Positions 47,901 to 54,585 are shown, counted from the first letter of the stretch. The stretch: 64,000 bases of DNA from an uncultured Paracoccaceae bacterium (GCA_951812305.1 CATOSB010000001.1:248001-312000), one strand, 5' to 3'. A program made the numbers and translations. Notes: generated by a model from the letters alone, not told the origin.

Positions 47901-50092
47901 TCGACGACACGCTCAACGAGGCCGACGAGACGGTCTCGGTCTCCGGCAGCGCCGCCAGCGGCGCGGCCGTCACCAGTACCAGTCTCACCATCCGCGATGA
48001 CGACGATGCGCCGGCCGGCATCGCGCTGAGCGTTGCACCGACAACCCTGGCCGAGGGGGTCGGGGAGACCGACATCACGGTGACGGCGACGGTTTCAGGC
48101 GGCACCCGCTTCGCCACCGATCAGACCGTGACCGTCAGCGTTGCCGGCGACAGCGCTACGGAGACAGCGGATTTCGCCGCCGTGGCGGATTTCGACATCG
48201 CCATCCCGGCCGGCGCGGCCAGCGCCAGCCGCACCTTCGCGCTGACCCCGGTCGACGACACGCTCAACGAGGCCGACGAGACGGTCTCGGTCTCCGGCAG
48301 CGCCGCCAGCGGCGCGGCCGTCACCAGTACCAGTCTCACCATCCGCGATGACGACGATGCGCCGGCCGGCATCGCGCTGAGCGTTGCACCGACAACCCTG
48401 GCCGAGGGGGTCGGGGAGACCGACATCACGGTGACGGCGACGGTTTCAGGCGGCACCCGCTTCGCCACCGATCAGACCGTGACCGTCAGCGTTGCCGGCG
48501 ACAGCGCTACGGAGACAGCGGATTTCGCCGCCGTGGCGGATTTCGACATCGCCATCCCGGCCGGCGCGGCCAGCGCCAGCCGCACCTTCGCGCTGACCCC
48601 GGTCGACGACACGCTCAACGAGGCCGACGAGACGGTCTCGGTCTCCGGCAGCGCCGCCAGCGGCGCGGCCGTCACCAGTACCAGTCTCACCATCCGCGAT
48701 GACGACGATGCGCCGGCCGGCATCGCGCTGAGCCGTGTCAACGATGCGATCCTACCAGAGTTGTCACGTGCGTTGACCTCGAATGCGGCCGGGGCCGTGG
48801 CCGACCGTGTCGAGGCTGCGGCCTCCGGCATGCGAGGGGAGGCAACCCTGTCCATATCGGGAGAACCGACTATCCTGCGATTTCTCCAGGCAAACGAGGA
48901 GGCGCTGAATCAGGGCAGCCTGGATGTAGAGGAGATGCTTGGCAGCAGCTCCTTTGCCTTGCCTCTGGCGACCGGTGACCTGATGTTCTGGGGGGCGGGC
49001 CAATATCGCAACCTCTCCGGAAGGACCGACGCGGTGACCTGGGCGGGTGATGTCTTCGGGGCCCATGTCGGTGTCGATGGATGGATAGCACCCGAAGTCC
49101 TGGGCGGCCTGATGCTTTCGTGGTCAAAAAGCACATTCAGCTACACGGACCAGCTTCCGGGAGAACCGGCGGTAAAGGGCACCCATAAAACCCGGATGAC
49201 CGGAATACATCCTTATGTCGGCTGGGTCTTGCCTAATGAGCTGAACATATGGGCCACCGCAGGTTACGGCTGGGGAGACCTGGTAATTGACGATGAACAG
49301 GCAGGCCTTGCGCACAGTGACATGCGGATGCTCATGCTGGCGTTTGGAGGCAGTGGTCAACTGGCGGCGACCGCCGCGCTGATCCCGGGCGGGGAGAGCA
49401 GGCTGCGGCTGAAGGGCGACGCCATGTTTGGGCGTCTGGACGTTTCGGGGGATGGCACACTGATTGACCCCCGAACGACGAACACCCACCGCCTGCGGTT
49501 TGTGCTGGAAGGGTCACATGACCAGACACTGTCCTCGACTGCGTCGCTGGTGTCGTCTCTGGAACTGGGCGTGCGCCACGACGGTGGTGACGGTTTGACG
49601 GGTTTCGGGCTGGAACTGGGGGGCGGGATCAAATATGTGGACCGGTCCCGGGGCCTGACCGTAGCGGCCAATGCGCGTCGTCTTGTGGCGCATCAGGCGG
49701 ACCTTGGCGAATGGGGCGGGGATTTCTCCATCCTGCTTGATCCGCGGGTGGATGGAAGGGGACCTTTCTTCAGCATGGCTGCGGCTTATGGCGCAACATC
49801 CAGCGGCGTTCCGCAATTGTGGTCTCAGGGGATGACTGGCGCCATCGCTAACGATGGCGCACAGGGCGCGCGGATAGAGGCCGAGGTTGGCTATGGGACA
49901 GGGCTGCGGGGCGGTCTCCTGACGACCTATGGCGGGGTTTCATTTATGGACGGAGGCGGACAGGATTATCGCCTGGGCAGCCGATTTACGATCGCTCCGG
50001 CGCTGGATGCCAGCCTCGAAGTCACACGGCGGGAACCTGCGGGCGGCAAAGCCGAGCATGGCGTCGGGCTGCAACTGCAACTGCGTTGGTAG
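29984..50092 (+). CDS. Giant Calx-beta repeat autotransporter adhesin (6702 aa)
   Basis: Predicted type V secreted surface protein, roughly 650 kDa. Residues 1-23 are a signal peptide (HLFILVLVGLVPSQAFA). Residues 24-130 match the DUF1036 pattern (LEICNKARVNKVWTAIGY, SEGWWSILYGEC, SHYYYRA). Residues 153-6236 are 52 identical 117-residue Calx-beta domains, each with acidic calcium-site stretches (RDDDDAP; DDTLNEADETV), then a 14-residue partial copy. Residues 6251-6702 begin with a helical linker (AILPELSRALTSNAAGAVADRVEAAA) and end with a beta-barrel (GDLMFWGAGQYRNLSGRTD ... GLQLQLRW) closing on the aromatic residue usual for outer-membrane barrels. The barrel would present the repeats as a long calcium-stiffened fibre. 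The ribosome site before ATG 29984 is weak. The frame is unbroken over 20.1 kb. Confidence 0.9.
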   Translation: MTRCLMHLFILVLVGLVPSQAFAGLEICNKARVNKVWTAIGYNTPEGWISEGWWSILYGECVRIISIDLDKSHYYYRAVLLPDDYWAFPDGLVWEDERYMFCTSDLEDHAPFTIVGKENCEARHYNRRAFNRISLDDGTTELKITLTRETATIRDDDDAPAGIALSVAPTTLAEGVGETDITVTATVSGGTRFATDQTVTVSVAGDSATETADFAAVADFDIAIPAGAASASRTFALTPVDDTLNEADETVSVSGSAASGAAVTSTSLTIRDDDDAPAGIALSVAPTTLAEGVGETDITVTATVSGGTRFATDQTVTVSVAGDSATETADFAAVADFDIAIPAGAASASRTFALTPVDDTLNEADETVSVSGSAASGAAVTSTSLTIRDDDDAPAGIALSVAPTTLAEGVGETDITVTATVSGGTRFATDQTVTVSVAGDSATETADFAAVADFDIAIPAGAASASRTFALTPVDDTLNEADETVSVSGSAASGAAVTSTSLTIRDDDDAPAGIALSVAPTTLAEGVGETDITVTATVSGGTRFATDQTVTVSVAGDSATETADFAAVADFDIAIPAGAASASRTFALTPVDDTLNEADETVSVSGSAASGAAVTSTSLTIRDDDDAPAGIALSVAPTTLAEGVGETDITVTATVSGGTRFATDQTVTVSVAGDSATETADFAAVADFDIAIPAGAASASRTFALTPVDDTLNEADETVSVSGSAASGAAVTSTSLTIRDDDDAPAGIALSVAPTTLAEGVGETDITVTATVSGGTRFATDQTVTVSVAGDSATETADFAAVADFDIAIPAGAASASRTFALTPVDDTLNEADETVSVSGSAASGAAVTSTSLTIRDDDDAPAGIALSVAPTTLAEGVGETDITVTATVSGGTRFATDQTVTVSVAGDSATETADFAAVADFDIAIPAGAASASRTFALTPVDDTLNEADETVSVSGSAASGAAVTSTSLTIRDDDDAPAGIALSVAPTTLAEGVGETDITVTATVSGGTRFATDQTVTVSVAGDSATETADFAAVADFDIAIPAGAASASRTFALTPVDDTLNEADETVSVSGSAASGAAVTSTSLTIRDDDDAPAGIALSVAPTTLAEGVGETDITVTATVSGGTRFATDQTVTVSVAGDSATETADFAAVADFDIAIPAGAASASRTFALTPVDDTLNEADETVSVSGSAASGAAVTSTSLTIRDDDDAPAGIALSVAPTTLAEGVGETDITVTATVSGGTRFATDQTVTVSVAGDSATETADFAAVADFDIAIPAGAASASRTFALTPVDDTLNEADETVSVSGSAASGAAVTSTSLTIRDDDDAPAGIALSVAPTTLAEGVGETDITVTATVSGGTRFATDQTVTVSVAGDSATETADFAAVADFDIAIPAGAASASRTFALTPVDDTLNEADETVSVSGSAASGAAVTSTSLTIRDDDDAPAGIALSVAPTTLAEGVGETDITVTATVSGGTRFATDQTVTVSVAGDSATETADFAAVADFDIAIPAGAASASRTFALTPVDDTLNEADETVSVSGSAASGAAVTSTSLTIRDDDDAPAGIALSVAPTTLAEGVGETDITVTATVSGGTRFATDQTVTVSVAGDSATETADFAAVADFDIAIPAGAASASRTFALTPVDDTLNEADETVSVSGSAASGAAVTSTSLTIRDDDDAPAGIALSVAPTTLAEGVGETDITVTATVSGGTRFATDQTVTVSVAGDSATETADFAAVADFDIAIPAGAASASRTFALTPVDDTLNEADETVSVSGSAASGAAVTSTSLTIRDDDDAPAGIALSVAPTTLAEGVGETDITVTATVSGGTRFATDQTVTVSVAGDSATETADFAAVADFDIAIPAGAASASRTFALTPVDDTLNEADETVSVSGSAASGAAVTSTSLTIRDDDDAPAGIALSVAPTTLAEGVGETDITVTATVSGGTRFATDQTVTVSVAGDSATETADFAAVADFDIAIPAGAASASRTFALTPVDDTLNEADETVSVSGSAASGAAVTSTSLTIRDDDDAPAGIALSVAPTTLAEGVGETDITVTATVSGGTRFATDQTVTVSVAGDSATETADFAAVADFDIAIPAGAASASRTFALTPVDDTLNEADETVSVSGSAASGAAVTSTSLTIRDDDDAPAGIALSVAPTTLAEGVGETDITVTATVSGGTRFATDQTVTVSVAGDSATETADFAAVADFDIAIPAGAASASRTFALTPVDDTLNEADETVSVSGSAASGAAVTSTSLTIRDDDDAPAGIALSVAPTTLAEGVGETDITVTATVSGGTRFATDQTVTVSVAGDSATETADFAAVADFDIAIPAGAASASRTFALTPVDDTLNEADETVSVSGSAASGAAVTSTSLTIRDDDDAPAGIALSVAPTTLAEGVGETDITVTATVSGGTRFATDQTVTVSVAGDSATETADFAAVADFDIAIPAGAASASRTFALTPVDDTLNEADETVSVSGSAASGAAVTSTSLTIRDDDDAPAGIALSVAPTTLAEGVGETDITVTATVSGGTRFATDQTVTVSVAGDSATETADFAAVADFDIAIPAGAASASRTFALTPVDDTLNEADETVSVSGSAASGAAVTSTSLTIRDDDDAPAGIALSVAPTTLAEGVGETDITVTATVSGGTRFATDQTVTVSVAGDSATETADFAAVADFDIAIPAGAASASRTFALTPVDDTLNEADETVSVSGSAASGAAVTSTSLTIRDDDDAPAGIALSVAPTTLAEGVGETDITVTATVSGGTRFATDQTVTVSVAGDSATETADFAAVADFDIAIPAGAASASRTFALTPVDDTLNEADETVSVSGSAASGAAVTSTSLTIRDDDDAPAGIALSVAPTTLAEGVGETDITVTATVSGGTRFATDQTVTVSVAGDSATETADFAAVADFDIAIPAGAASASRTFALTPVDDTLNEADETVSVSGSAASGAAVTSTSLTIRDDDDAPAGIALSVAPTTLAEGVGETDITVTATVSGGTRFATDQTVTVSVAGDSATETADFAAVADFDIAIPAGAASASRTFALTPVDDTLNEADETVSVSGSAASGAAVTSTSLTIRDDDDAPAGIALSVAPTTLAEGVGETDITVTATVSGGTRFATDQTVTVSVAGDSATETADFAAVADFDIAIPAGAASASRTFALTPVDDTLNEADETVSVSGSAASGAAVTSTSLTIRDDDDAPAGIALSVAPTTLAEGVGETDITVTATVSGGTRFATDQTVTVSVAGDSATETADFAAVADFDIAIPAGAASASRTFALTPVDDTLNEADETVSVSGSAASGAAVTSTSLTIRDDDDAPAGIALSVAPTTLAEGVGETDITVTATVSGGTRFATDQTVTVSVAGDSATETADFAAVADFDIAIPAGAASASRTFALTPVDDTLNEADETVSVSGSAASGAAVTSTSLTIRDDDDAPAGIALSVAPTTLAEGVGETDITVTATVSGGTRFATDQTVTVSVAGDSATETADFAAVADFDIAIPAGAASASRTFALTPVDDTLNEADETVSVSGSAASGAAVTSTSLTIRDDDDAPAGIALSVAPTTLAEGVGETDITVTATVSGGTRFATDQTVTVSVAGDSATETADFAAVADFDIAIPAGAASASRTFALTPVDDTLNEADETVSVSGSAASGAAVTSTSLTIRDDDDAPAGIALSVAPTTLAEGVGETDITVTATVSGGTRFATDQTVTVSVAGDSATETADFAAVADFDIAIPAGAASASRTFALTPVDDTLNEADETVSVSGSAASGAAVTSTSLTIRDDDDAPAGIALSVAPTTLAEGVGETDITVTATVSGGTRFATDQTVTVSVAGDSATETADFAAVADFDIAIPAGAASASRTFALTPVDDTLNEADETVSVSGSAASGAAVTSTSLTIRDDDDAPAGIALSVAPTTLAEGVGETDITVTATVSGGTRFATDQTVTVSVAGDSATETADFAAVADFDIAIPAGAASASRTFALTPVDDTLNEADETVSVSGSAASGAAVTSTSLTIRDDDDAPAGIALSVAPTTLAEGVGETDITVTATVSGGTRFATDQTVTVSVAGDSATETADFAAVADFDIAIPAGAASASRTFALTPVDDTLNEADETVSVSGSAASGAAVTSTSLTIRDDDDAPAGIALSVAPTTLAEGVGETDITVTATVSGGTRFATDQTVTVSVAGDSATETADFAAVADFDIAIPAGAASASRTFALTPVDDTLNEADETVSVSGSAASGAAVTSTSLTIRDDDDAPAGIALSVAPTTLAEGVGETDITVTATVSGGTRFATDQTVTVSVAGDSATETADFAAVADFDIAIPAGAASASRTFALTPVDDTLNEADETVSVSGSAASGAAVTSTSLTIRDDDDAPAGIALSVAPTTLAEGVGETDITVTATVSGGTRFATDQTVTVSVAGDSATETADFAAVADFDIAIPAGAASASRTFALTPVDDTLNEADETVSVSGSAASGAAVTSTSLTIRDDDDAPAGIALSVAPTTLAEGVGETDITVTATVSGGTRFATDQTVTVSVAGDSATETADFAAVADFDIAIPAGAASASRTFALTPVDDTLNEADETVSVSGSAASGAAVTSTSLTIRDDDDAPAGIALSVAPTTLAEGVGETDITVTATVSGGTRFATDQTVTVSVAGDSATETADFAAVADFDIAIPAGAASASRTFALTPVDDTLNEADETVSVSGSAASGAAVTSTSLTIRDDDDAPAGIALSVAPTTLAEGVGETDITVTATVSGGTRFATDQTVTVSVAGDSATETADFAAVADFDIAIPAGAASASRTFALTPVDDTLNEADETVSVSGSAASGAAVTSTSLTIRDDDDAPAGIALSVAPTTLAEGVGETDITVTATVSGGTRFATDQTVTVSVAGDSATETADFAAVADFDIAIPAGAASASRTFALTPVDDTLNEADETVSVSGSAASGAAVTSTSLTIRDDDDAPAGIALSVAPTTLAEGVGETDITVTATVSGGTRFATDQTVTVSVAGDSATETADFAAVADFDIAIPAGAASASRTFALTPVDDTLNEADETVSVSGSAASGAAVTSTSLTIRDDDDAPAGIALSVAPTTLAEGVGETDITVTATVSGGTRFATDQTVTVSVAGDSATETADFAAVADFDIAIPAGAASASRTFALTPVDDTLNEADETVSVSGSAASGAAVTSTSLTIRDDDDAPAGIALSVAPTTLAEGVGETDITVTATVSGGTRFATDQTVTVSVAGDSATETADFAAVADFDIAIPAGAASASRTFALTPVDDTLNEADETVSVSGSAASGAAVTSTSLTIRDDDDAPAGIALSVAPTTLAEGVGETDITVTATVSGGTRFATDQTVTVSVAGDSATETADFAAVADFDIAIPAGAASASRTFALTPVDDTLNEADETVSVSGSAASGAAVTSTSLTIRDDDDAPAGIALSVAPTTLAEGVGETDITVTATVSGGTRFATDQTVTVSVAGDSATETADFAAVADFDIAIPAGAASASRTFALTPVDDTLNEADETVSVSGSAASGAAVTSTSLTIRDDDDAPAGIALSVAPTTLAEGVGETDITVTATVSGGTRFATDQTVTVSVAGDSATETADFAAVADFDIAIPAGAASASRTFALTPVDDTLNEADETVSVSGSAASGAAVTSTSLTIRDDDDAPAGIALSVAPTTLAEGVGETDITVTATVSGGTRFATDQTVTVSVAGDSATETADFAAVADFDIAIPAGAASASRTFALTPVDDTLNEADETVSVSGSAASGAAVTSTSLTIRDDDDAPAGIALSVAPTTLAEGVGETDITVTATVSGGTRFATDQTVTVSVAGDSATETADFAAVADFDIAIPAGAASASRTFALTPVDDTLNEADETVSVSGSAASGAAVTSTSLTIRDDDDAPAGIALSVAPTTLAEGVGETDITVTATVSGGTRFATDQTVTVSVAGDSATETADFAAVADFDIAIPAGAASASRTFALTPVDDTLNEADETVSVSGSAASGAAVTSTSLTIRDDDDAPAGIALSVAPTTLAEGVGETDITVTATVSGGTRFATDQTVTVSVAGDSATETADFAAVADFDIAIPAGAASASRTFALTPVDDTLNEADETVSVSGSAASGAAVTSTSLTIRDDDDAPAGIALSVAPTTLAEGVGETDITVTATVSGGTRFATDQTVTVSVAGDSATETADFAAVADFDIAIPAGAASASRTFALTPVDDTLNEADETVSVSGSAASGAAVTSTSLTIRDDDDAPAGIALSRVNDAILPELSRALTSNAAGAVADRVEAAASGMRGEATLSISGEPTILRFLQANEEALNQGSLDVEEMLGSSSFALPLATGDLMFWGAGQYRNLSGRTDAVTWAGDVFGAHVGVDGWIAPEVLGGLMLSWSKSTFSYTDQLPGEPAVKGTHKTRMTGIHPYVGWVLPNELNIWATAGYGWGDLVIDDEQAGLAHSDMRMLMLAFGGSGQLAATAALIPGGESRLRLKGDAMFGRLDVSGDGTLIDPRTTNTHRLRFVLEGSHDQTLSSTASLVSSLELGVRHDGGDGLTGFGLELGGGIKYVDRSRGLTVAANARRLVAHQADLGEWGGDFSILLDPRVDGRGPFFSMAAAYGATSSGVPQLWSQGMTGAIANDGAQGARIEAEVGYGTGLRGGLLTTYGGVSFMDGGGQDYRLGSRFTIAPALDASLEVTRREPAGGKAEHGVGLQLQLRW
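30440..48733 (+). repeat. 52 perfect tandem copies of a 351-bp unit plus 42-bp partial
   Basis: The unit starting ATCCGCGATGACGACGATGC recurs every 351 bases from 30440 to 48691 and ends with a 42-base partial unit. The repeats look identical at the nucleotide level: the translations of both strands are the same in every unit. 351 is a multiple of three, so gain or loss of units keeps the reading frame. It forms 18.3 kb of the giant gene. Confidence 0.97.
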
Positions 50093-50212
50093 CGGCGGCA
50101 AACGTTCCGCTGCCGGGCGTATTCGGCCCAGTACGCATATATGGATACCCCTAGTGTCAAGCGGTGTTCGAACGGCGTGTGAGCATGTGATCGGGGGCGG
50201 TCATATATCAGA

Positions 50213-50788
50213 TGGGCGAAGAGCATCTCGACCTTCTTTCGTCGTCTCTGGGCGGTTGGGTTGAATTCGGAAGCCACGCATTGCCGCGCAAAATCTCGAA
50301 CGATTTCGTATTTCTCGCGGCGGATCCGGCGAGTGTCTGTGTTGGGACAACATTTGGCTTTTGACGGGCAGTCTCGGCAATCGGATTTGAGCGCGCCGTA
50401 GTTCTTCGCTTTCAAACCGGGCGCATTTCGGGCGGGATCGGAGTAATTGCGCCGAGTGTGCCGCAACTCTTTGCCTTCCGGGCAGATGTATCGGTCGTTT
50501 TCCTCATCCCAGGTAAAGTCAGATCGTGACCAGGTTCCATCGTTACGTTTTGAGTGATCAAAGGCCGGGATGAACGGGAGGATCTTTCGCTTGAGCGCAA
50601 GCCAAACCTGATTGTCTGCTGATCCATATGCGGTGTCCGCGGCGACCCAATCTGGTTTCAGACCAAATCGCTCTTCAGTCCGGTCGATCATCTTGCGCAT
50701 CGCGCCAACCTCTGCCTGCCGGATCGAGCGACTGGCATCCACATCCATGATGATCCCATGATCCGTGTCGATCAGGTAATTGTCGGAA
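50213..50788 (-). pseudogene. IS1182-family transposase, internal fragment
   Basis: About 190 residues of an IS1182-type transposase: YSDNYLIDTDHGIIMDVDASRSIRQAEVGA, ADTAYGSADNQ (catalytic Asp region), a Cys cluster (CRDCPSKAKCCPN) and RREKYEIVRDFARQ up to RRRKKVEMLFAHL. The 5' part is missing at IS630 copy B; the 3' part is replaced by unrelated sequence at about 50213, 120 bp after the giant gene. No ends of the element are visible. Confidence 0.8.
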
Positions 50789-50791
50789 TAA

Positions 50792-51960
50792 TACCAAGGG
50801 TGCTTCAAAATGACTCAGCTATGGATTTTGGGTACCGCCTGAGGTGCTGAGGTGATTCAAGATTGGCAAAGGAGACCACCGATGCCAGCCAGGATACCGA
50901 TGCGAGCCGATTTTACCGCCAATGATCTGCGCAAGCTTGCCGCAGAGAGTTCTGATGCCCGGCAGAGCCGACGGCTTTTGTCGCTTGCCGCTATCGCCGA
51001 TGGCATGTCGCGTGGGGCTGCGGCCCGCATTGGCGGGATGGACCGGCAAACGCTCAGGGACTGGGTGCTCCGTTTCAACGCTGATGGTCCAGCGGGGCTG
51101 CTGGATCGGCAGCGAGGAGGCTCGCGATCCCGCCTTGACAATGCGCAACTGGATGAACTGGCGGCTCTTGTCGAGACCGGTCCTGATCCTGAAAAGGACG
51201 GTGTCGTCCGCTGGCGGCGGGTCGATTTGAAGAATGTGATCAAGGCGCGTTTTGGCGTCGACTATCACGAGCGCCATGTGGGGCAGATTCTGCACAATCT
51301 GGGCTTTTCCCACATCAGCGCACGCCCTCAGCACCCGGGGCAGGACGTGCAGGTCATTGAGGATTTCAAAAAAACTTCGGCGACAATCTGAAGGAGACGC
51401 TTCAGGGGGTGCCGCCGGACAAACCCGTCGAAATCTGGTTCCAGGACGAGATGCGTCTCGGTCAGAAGAACACCCGCGTCCGCCAGTGGGCACGCAAGGG
51501 CACACGGCCCCGCCAGCCCGCCGATCAGCGTTACCAAAATGCGTATCTTTTTGGCGCCATCTGCCCCGAACGCGGCACCGGCGCGGCGATCATGATGCCA
51601 GCAGCCGACACCTATGCGATGCAGCGCCACCTGGAAGAAATCAGCAAAATTGTCTCCGATGGCGCCCACGCCGTCATCCTCATGGACCAAGCCGGCTGGC
51701 ACACGACATCCGCTCTGGAAATCCCGCAAAACCTGTCGCTCATGTTTCTGCCGCCCAAATCACCAGAGCTGAATCCAACCGAAAACATTTGGCAATATCT
51801 CCGCCAGACATGGCTCGCAAACCGGACGTTCGACACATATGACGCGATTCTCGACGCGGGGTGCGAGGCCTGGAACAACCTCATCGCAAGACCGCAAACC
51901 ATCACATCCATCGCAAGCCGCAACTGGGCGAAAGTCGGTCAGATTGAATAACCCTTGGTA
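50792..51960. mobile_element. IS630-family element, copy B
   Basis: Same 1169-bp element as copy A, opposite orientation, flanked by TAA at 50789-50791 and 51961-51963. It sits exactly between the IS1182 fragment and the left end of Tn3-family transposon 2. Confidence 0.95.
50882..51951 (+). CDS. IS630-family transposase, made by -1 frameshift, copy B
   Basis: Identical in organisation to copy A: first frame 50882-51391, second frame to 51951, joined at the A7C slippery run near 51368-51375. The start follows AAAGGAG by about 8 bases. All catalytic motifs are intact. Confidence 0.9.
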
Positions 51961-52026
51961 TAAGGGGTCCCTACACACTTTTGCGATTTTTGCCCCACAA
52001 GCGGACAAAATGTGAACATTTGAGGG

Positions 52027-52054
52027 GTGTCGGAAAACAAGTGTTTTTCGACAC
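52027..52054. promoter_or_regulatory. res site palindrome of transposon 2
   Basis: A 28-bp near-perfect palindrome, GTGTCGGAAAACA then AGTGTTTTTCGACAC, in the 200 bp before tnpR. Further half-sites (TGCGGAAAC, TTTTCGACA) follow to 52161. This is the layout of a Tn3-family res site with several resolvase-binding subsites overlapping the promoter. Confidence 0.65.
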
Positions 52055-52161
52055 CCTGCCAGACCATGTGATTTTGGTCTCAATTCCGGCAAAAATATTG
52101 TGCGGAAACACATGTCGGAATGGGTTAGTATGCGGAAACTCAAATGGAAGGGTTTTTCGAC

Positions 52162-52743
52162 ATGCTCATTGGCTACGTACGGATCTCCACAGATGGCCCT
52201 GATCAAACCACCGACCTGCAACGTGATGCTTTGATTGAGGCGGGAGTTGATCCGCGACATTTGTTTGAAGACTGTGTGTCCGGATCACGAGATGACCGAG
52301 CGGCCCTCAAAGCGGCCCTCGACTATCTGAAATCCGGGGATGTGCTGGTCGTATGGAAATTGGACCGCCTTGGTCGCTCTCTTCCACACCTGCTTGAGAT
52401 TGTCGCTGATCTTGAACAACGTGGCGTGGGTTTTCGATCACTCACGCAAAGCAATCTGGATACCACCACCGTTGAAGGGCGTCTCTTCTTTTCCATCTTT
52501 GGCGCTTTGGCGGAATATGAGCGTGCATTGATACAGGAACGGGTTCGGGCTGGCATTGCGGCTGCGGAGCGCCGTGGTCGGCGGGGTGGCCGTCCAAGAG
52601 CTATCGATGACGAAAAACTCAACGCGATCATCAAGGCCCTCGACACAGGTGCAAGCAAGGCGGCCGTGTGTCGGAATTTCGGTGTCAAGCGCAGCACGTT
52701 GCTCGATACTTTGGCAAGGATCGGATGGAAAAAGTCGGAGTAA
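52162..52743 (+). CDS. tnpR: Tn3-type serine resolvase
   Basis: 193-residue serine recombinase: MLIGYVRISTDGPDQTTDLQ with the catalytic Ser, VVWKLDRLGRSLPHL, FFSIFGALAEYERALIQERV and a C-terminal helix-turn-helix (GASKAAVCRNFGVKRSTLLDTL). I used the Met of MLIGYV; the frame is open six codons upstream. It is in the same direction as tnpA, 12 bp before it, unlike the divergent arrangement of transposon 1. Confidence 0.9.
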   Translation: MLIGYVRISTDGPDQTTDLQRDALIEAGVDPRHLFEDCVSGSRDDRAALKAALDYLKSGDVLVVWKLDRLGRSLPHLLEIVADLEQRGVGFRSLTQSNLDTTTVEGRLFFSIFGALAEYERALIQERVRAGIAAAERRGRRGGRPRAIDDEKLNAIIKALDTGASKAAVCRNFGVKRSTLLDTLARIGWKKSE

Positions 52744-54585
52744 CAATTATCAGGCATGGAGGTTTCAGTGCCCGGAAGATCATCTGAAAATGTTGTTGGA
52801 GCCTTTGAACTCCCGGCAACGCCAACGGCGGTGGTTCGCCATTGCACTCTTGACGAGAAAGACCGCGCATTAATCTTCAGGCACCGTGGGGCACATAATC
52901 GTCTGGGTTTTGCAGCACAGATGTGTGCCATGCGCTATCCTGGTCGGTTATTGGAGGATCAGGAAGCTCCGCCGGATGAAATGCTGCGTTTTCTGGCCGA
53001 GCAGGTTGATGCCCTGCCACAGGATTTTAAGGCTTACCTCAACCAAAAGCGGCGCAACTCCAGGCAACGCCACATTGCTGAACTTCTTGATTACCTGTCT
53101 CTTCGGCGCCCAGGTCTTTCTGAACGCCGTGTCATAATGAAAAGCCTTGAAGCCGTCGCGCTGGAAAATGATGACCCCGTAGACTTGACCACCAAGATGC
53201 TATCCGCATTCAAAAAGAAGAAGTGCATTATTCCAGGTTGGGCTACCATCGAGCGCGATTGCCGGACCATTCTGACGCGGGCGCGACACACGGCATGGGA
53301 CCGGCTCACCGAAGGTCTGGACGACAAACAGGCCGAAGCTCTTGATGCGTTGCTCACCACCCGAGGACCAGATGGTCGGGTCAGTCTGCTGGCTTGGTTG
53401 CGTCACCCACCACAAGCTGCCCGTCCGGGCTGTATTGGCAGGGTATTTGACCGCCTGATGCATATCAGATCCGTTGGCGTGGATCAGTCTCGGCGCGACA
53501 GAATCCCACAGCAACGCTTTGATACTCTGGTGGAAGAGGCCCGACGCGTACCGGTCCAGCACCTTGCAGGCAAATTTGGAGCCCGACGAAAACGAGCACT
53601 CCTTATCGCGGCCGCCATTGATATCGAAGAGGCGCTGAGTGATCTTGGGATTGAACTCATGGGGCGCTATCTGCGCAATCTTTTCAACCGAAGCGAACAC
53701 GAGCATGCCGCCAAGATCCAGGCCAGCGGTGGTGTCATCGCAAAACAGCTTGATGACCATGCCACGCTGGTCAATGCGCTCGTGACCGCCAAAACCGAAG
53801 GCCTTGACCCGTTGGAAAATATCGAGGCCTTGATCGGTTGGGGAGAAATGATTGAAAGTGGGAAAAAATCACAAGAGTTGATGGAGGGGCACGCGTTCAA
53901 TTCTCTGTCGGAACTCCAAAACCGCTACAAAGCTTTTCGCCCGCTTGCGGCCAGATTCCTTCAAATCTACCAATTTGTTGGTGTGGAAGCTACGGCTGAT
54001 GGTCTTCGGGCCATTGACAGTTTGCGCATGGCCTGGGCCAGGAATCAAAAGTTGGAACCCACCCCGCCGATTGCATTTGTGAGCCCGCGGTGGCGGAAGT
54101 TCGTGTTCAAGGACGGTGATGCGGTTGATCACCGGTATTATACGTTTTGCGCCTTCGAAACCCTGTTTGGCCGGTTGCGTGCTGGCGACGTTTGGACCAC
54201 CACCCGATCACAGGTTTATGCGGCCTTTGACTCCGGTATGATATCGAAATCGAATTGGGATCAGCTTGTCTCTGATGGAACCCATGGGCTTGCGGTCGAG
54301 ACAAATTTCGAAACGTTCCGCAACCGCATTACTGATATGCTGCATTGTCGTCTTTCTGCTACGGACAAACGCGCGGCAGCAGGGGGGTTGCCTGATGTCC
54401 GCATCGACCCTGGCGGTTTGCACATATCACGTGTTGAAGGGCTGGAATCCGCGAAAGAAGCTGAACCTTTCGCCCGGCGACTTTACGATTGCCTCCCACA
54501 TATCAGAATCACCGACTTGATGGTGGAAGTTGATCGCTGGAGTTCTTTCTCAAAAGCGTTCACGCATTTGCGCACGGGTCGGGAA

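Noticed and set aside
30440..48733. Regularly spaced repeats suggesting a CRISPR-like or satellite array
   Set aside because: The 351-bp unit is coding throughout, in one frame with flanking unique coding sequence, and has no spacer/repeat alternation or cas genes.
30571..48855. A series of 115-residue antisense open frames, one per repeat unit
   Set aside because: They mirror the repeat on the opposite strand, end and restart at every unit, and have no ribosome sites; they are shadows of the Calx-beta codons.
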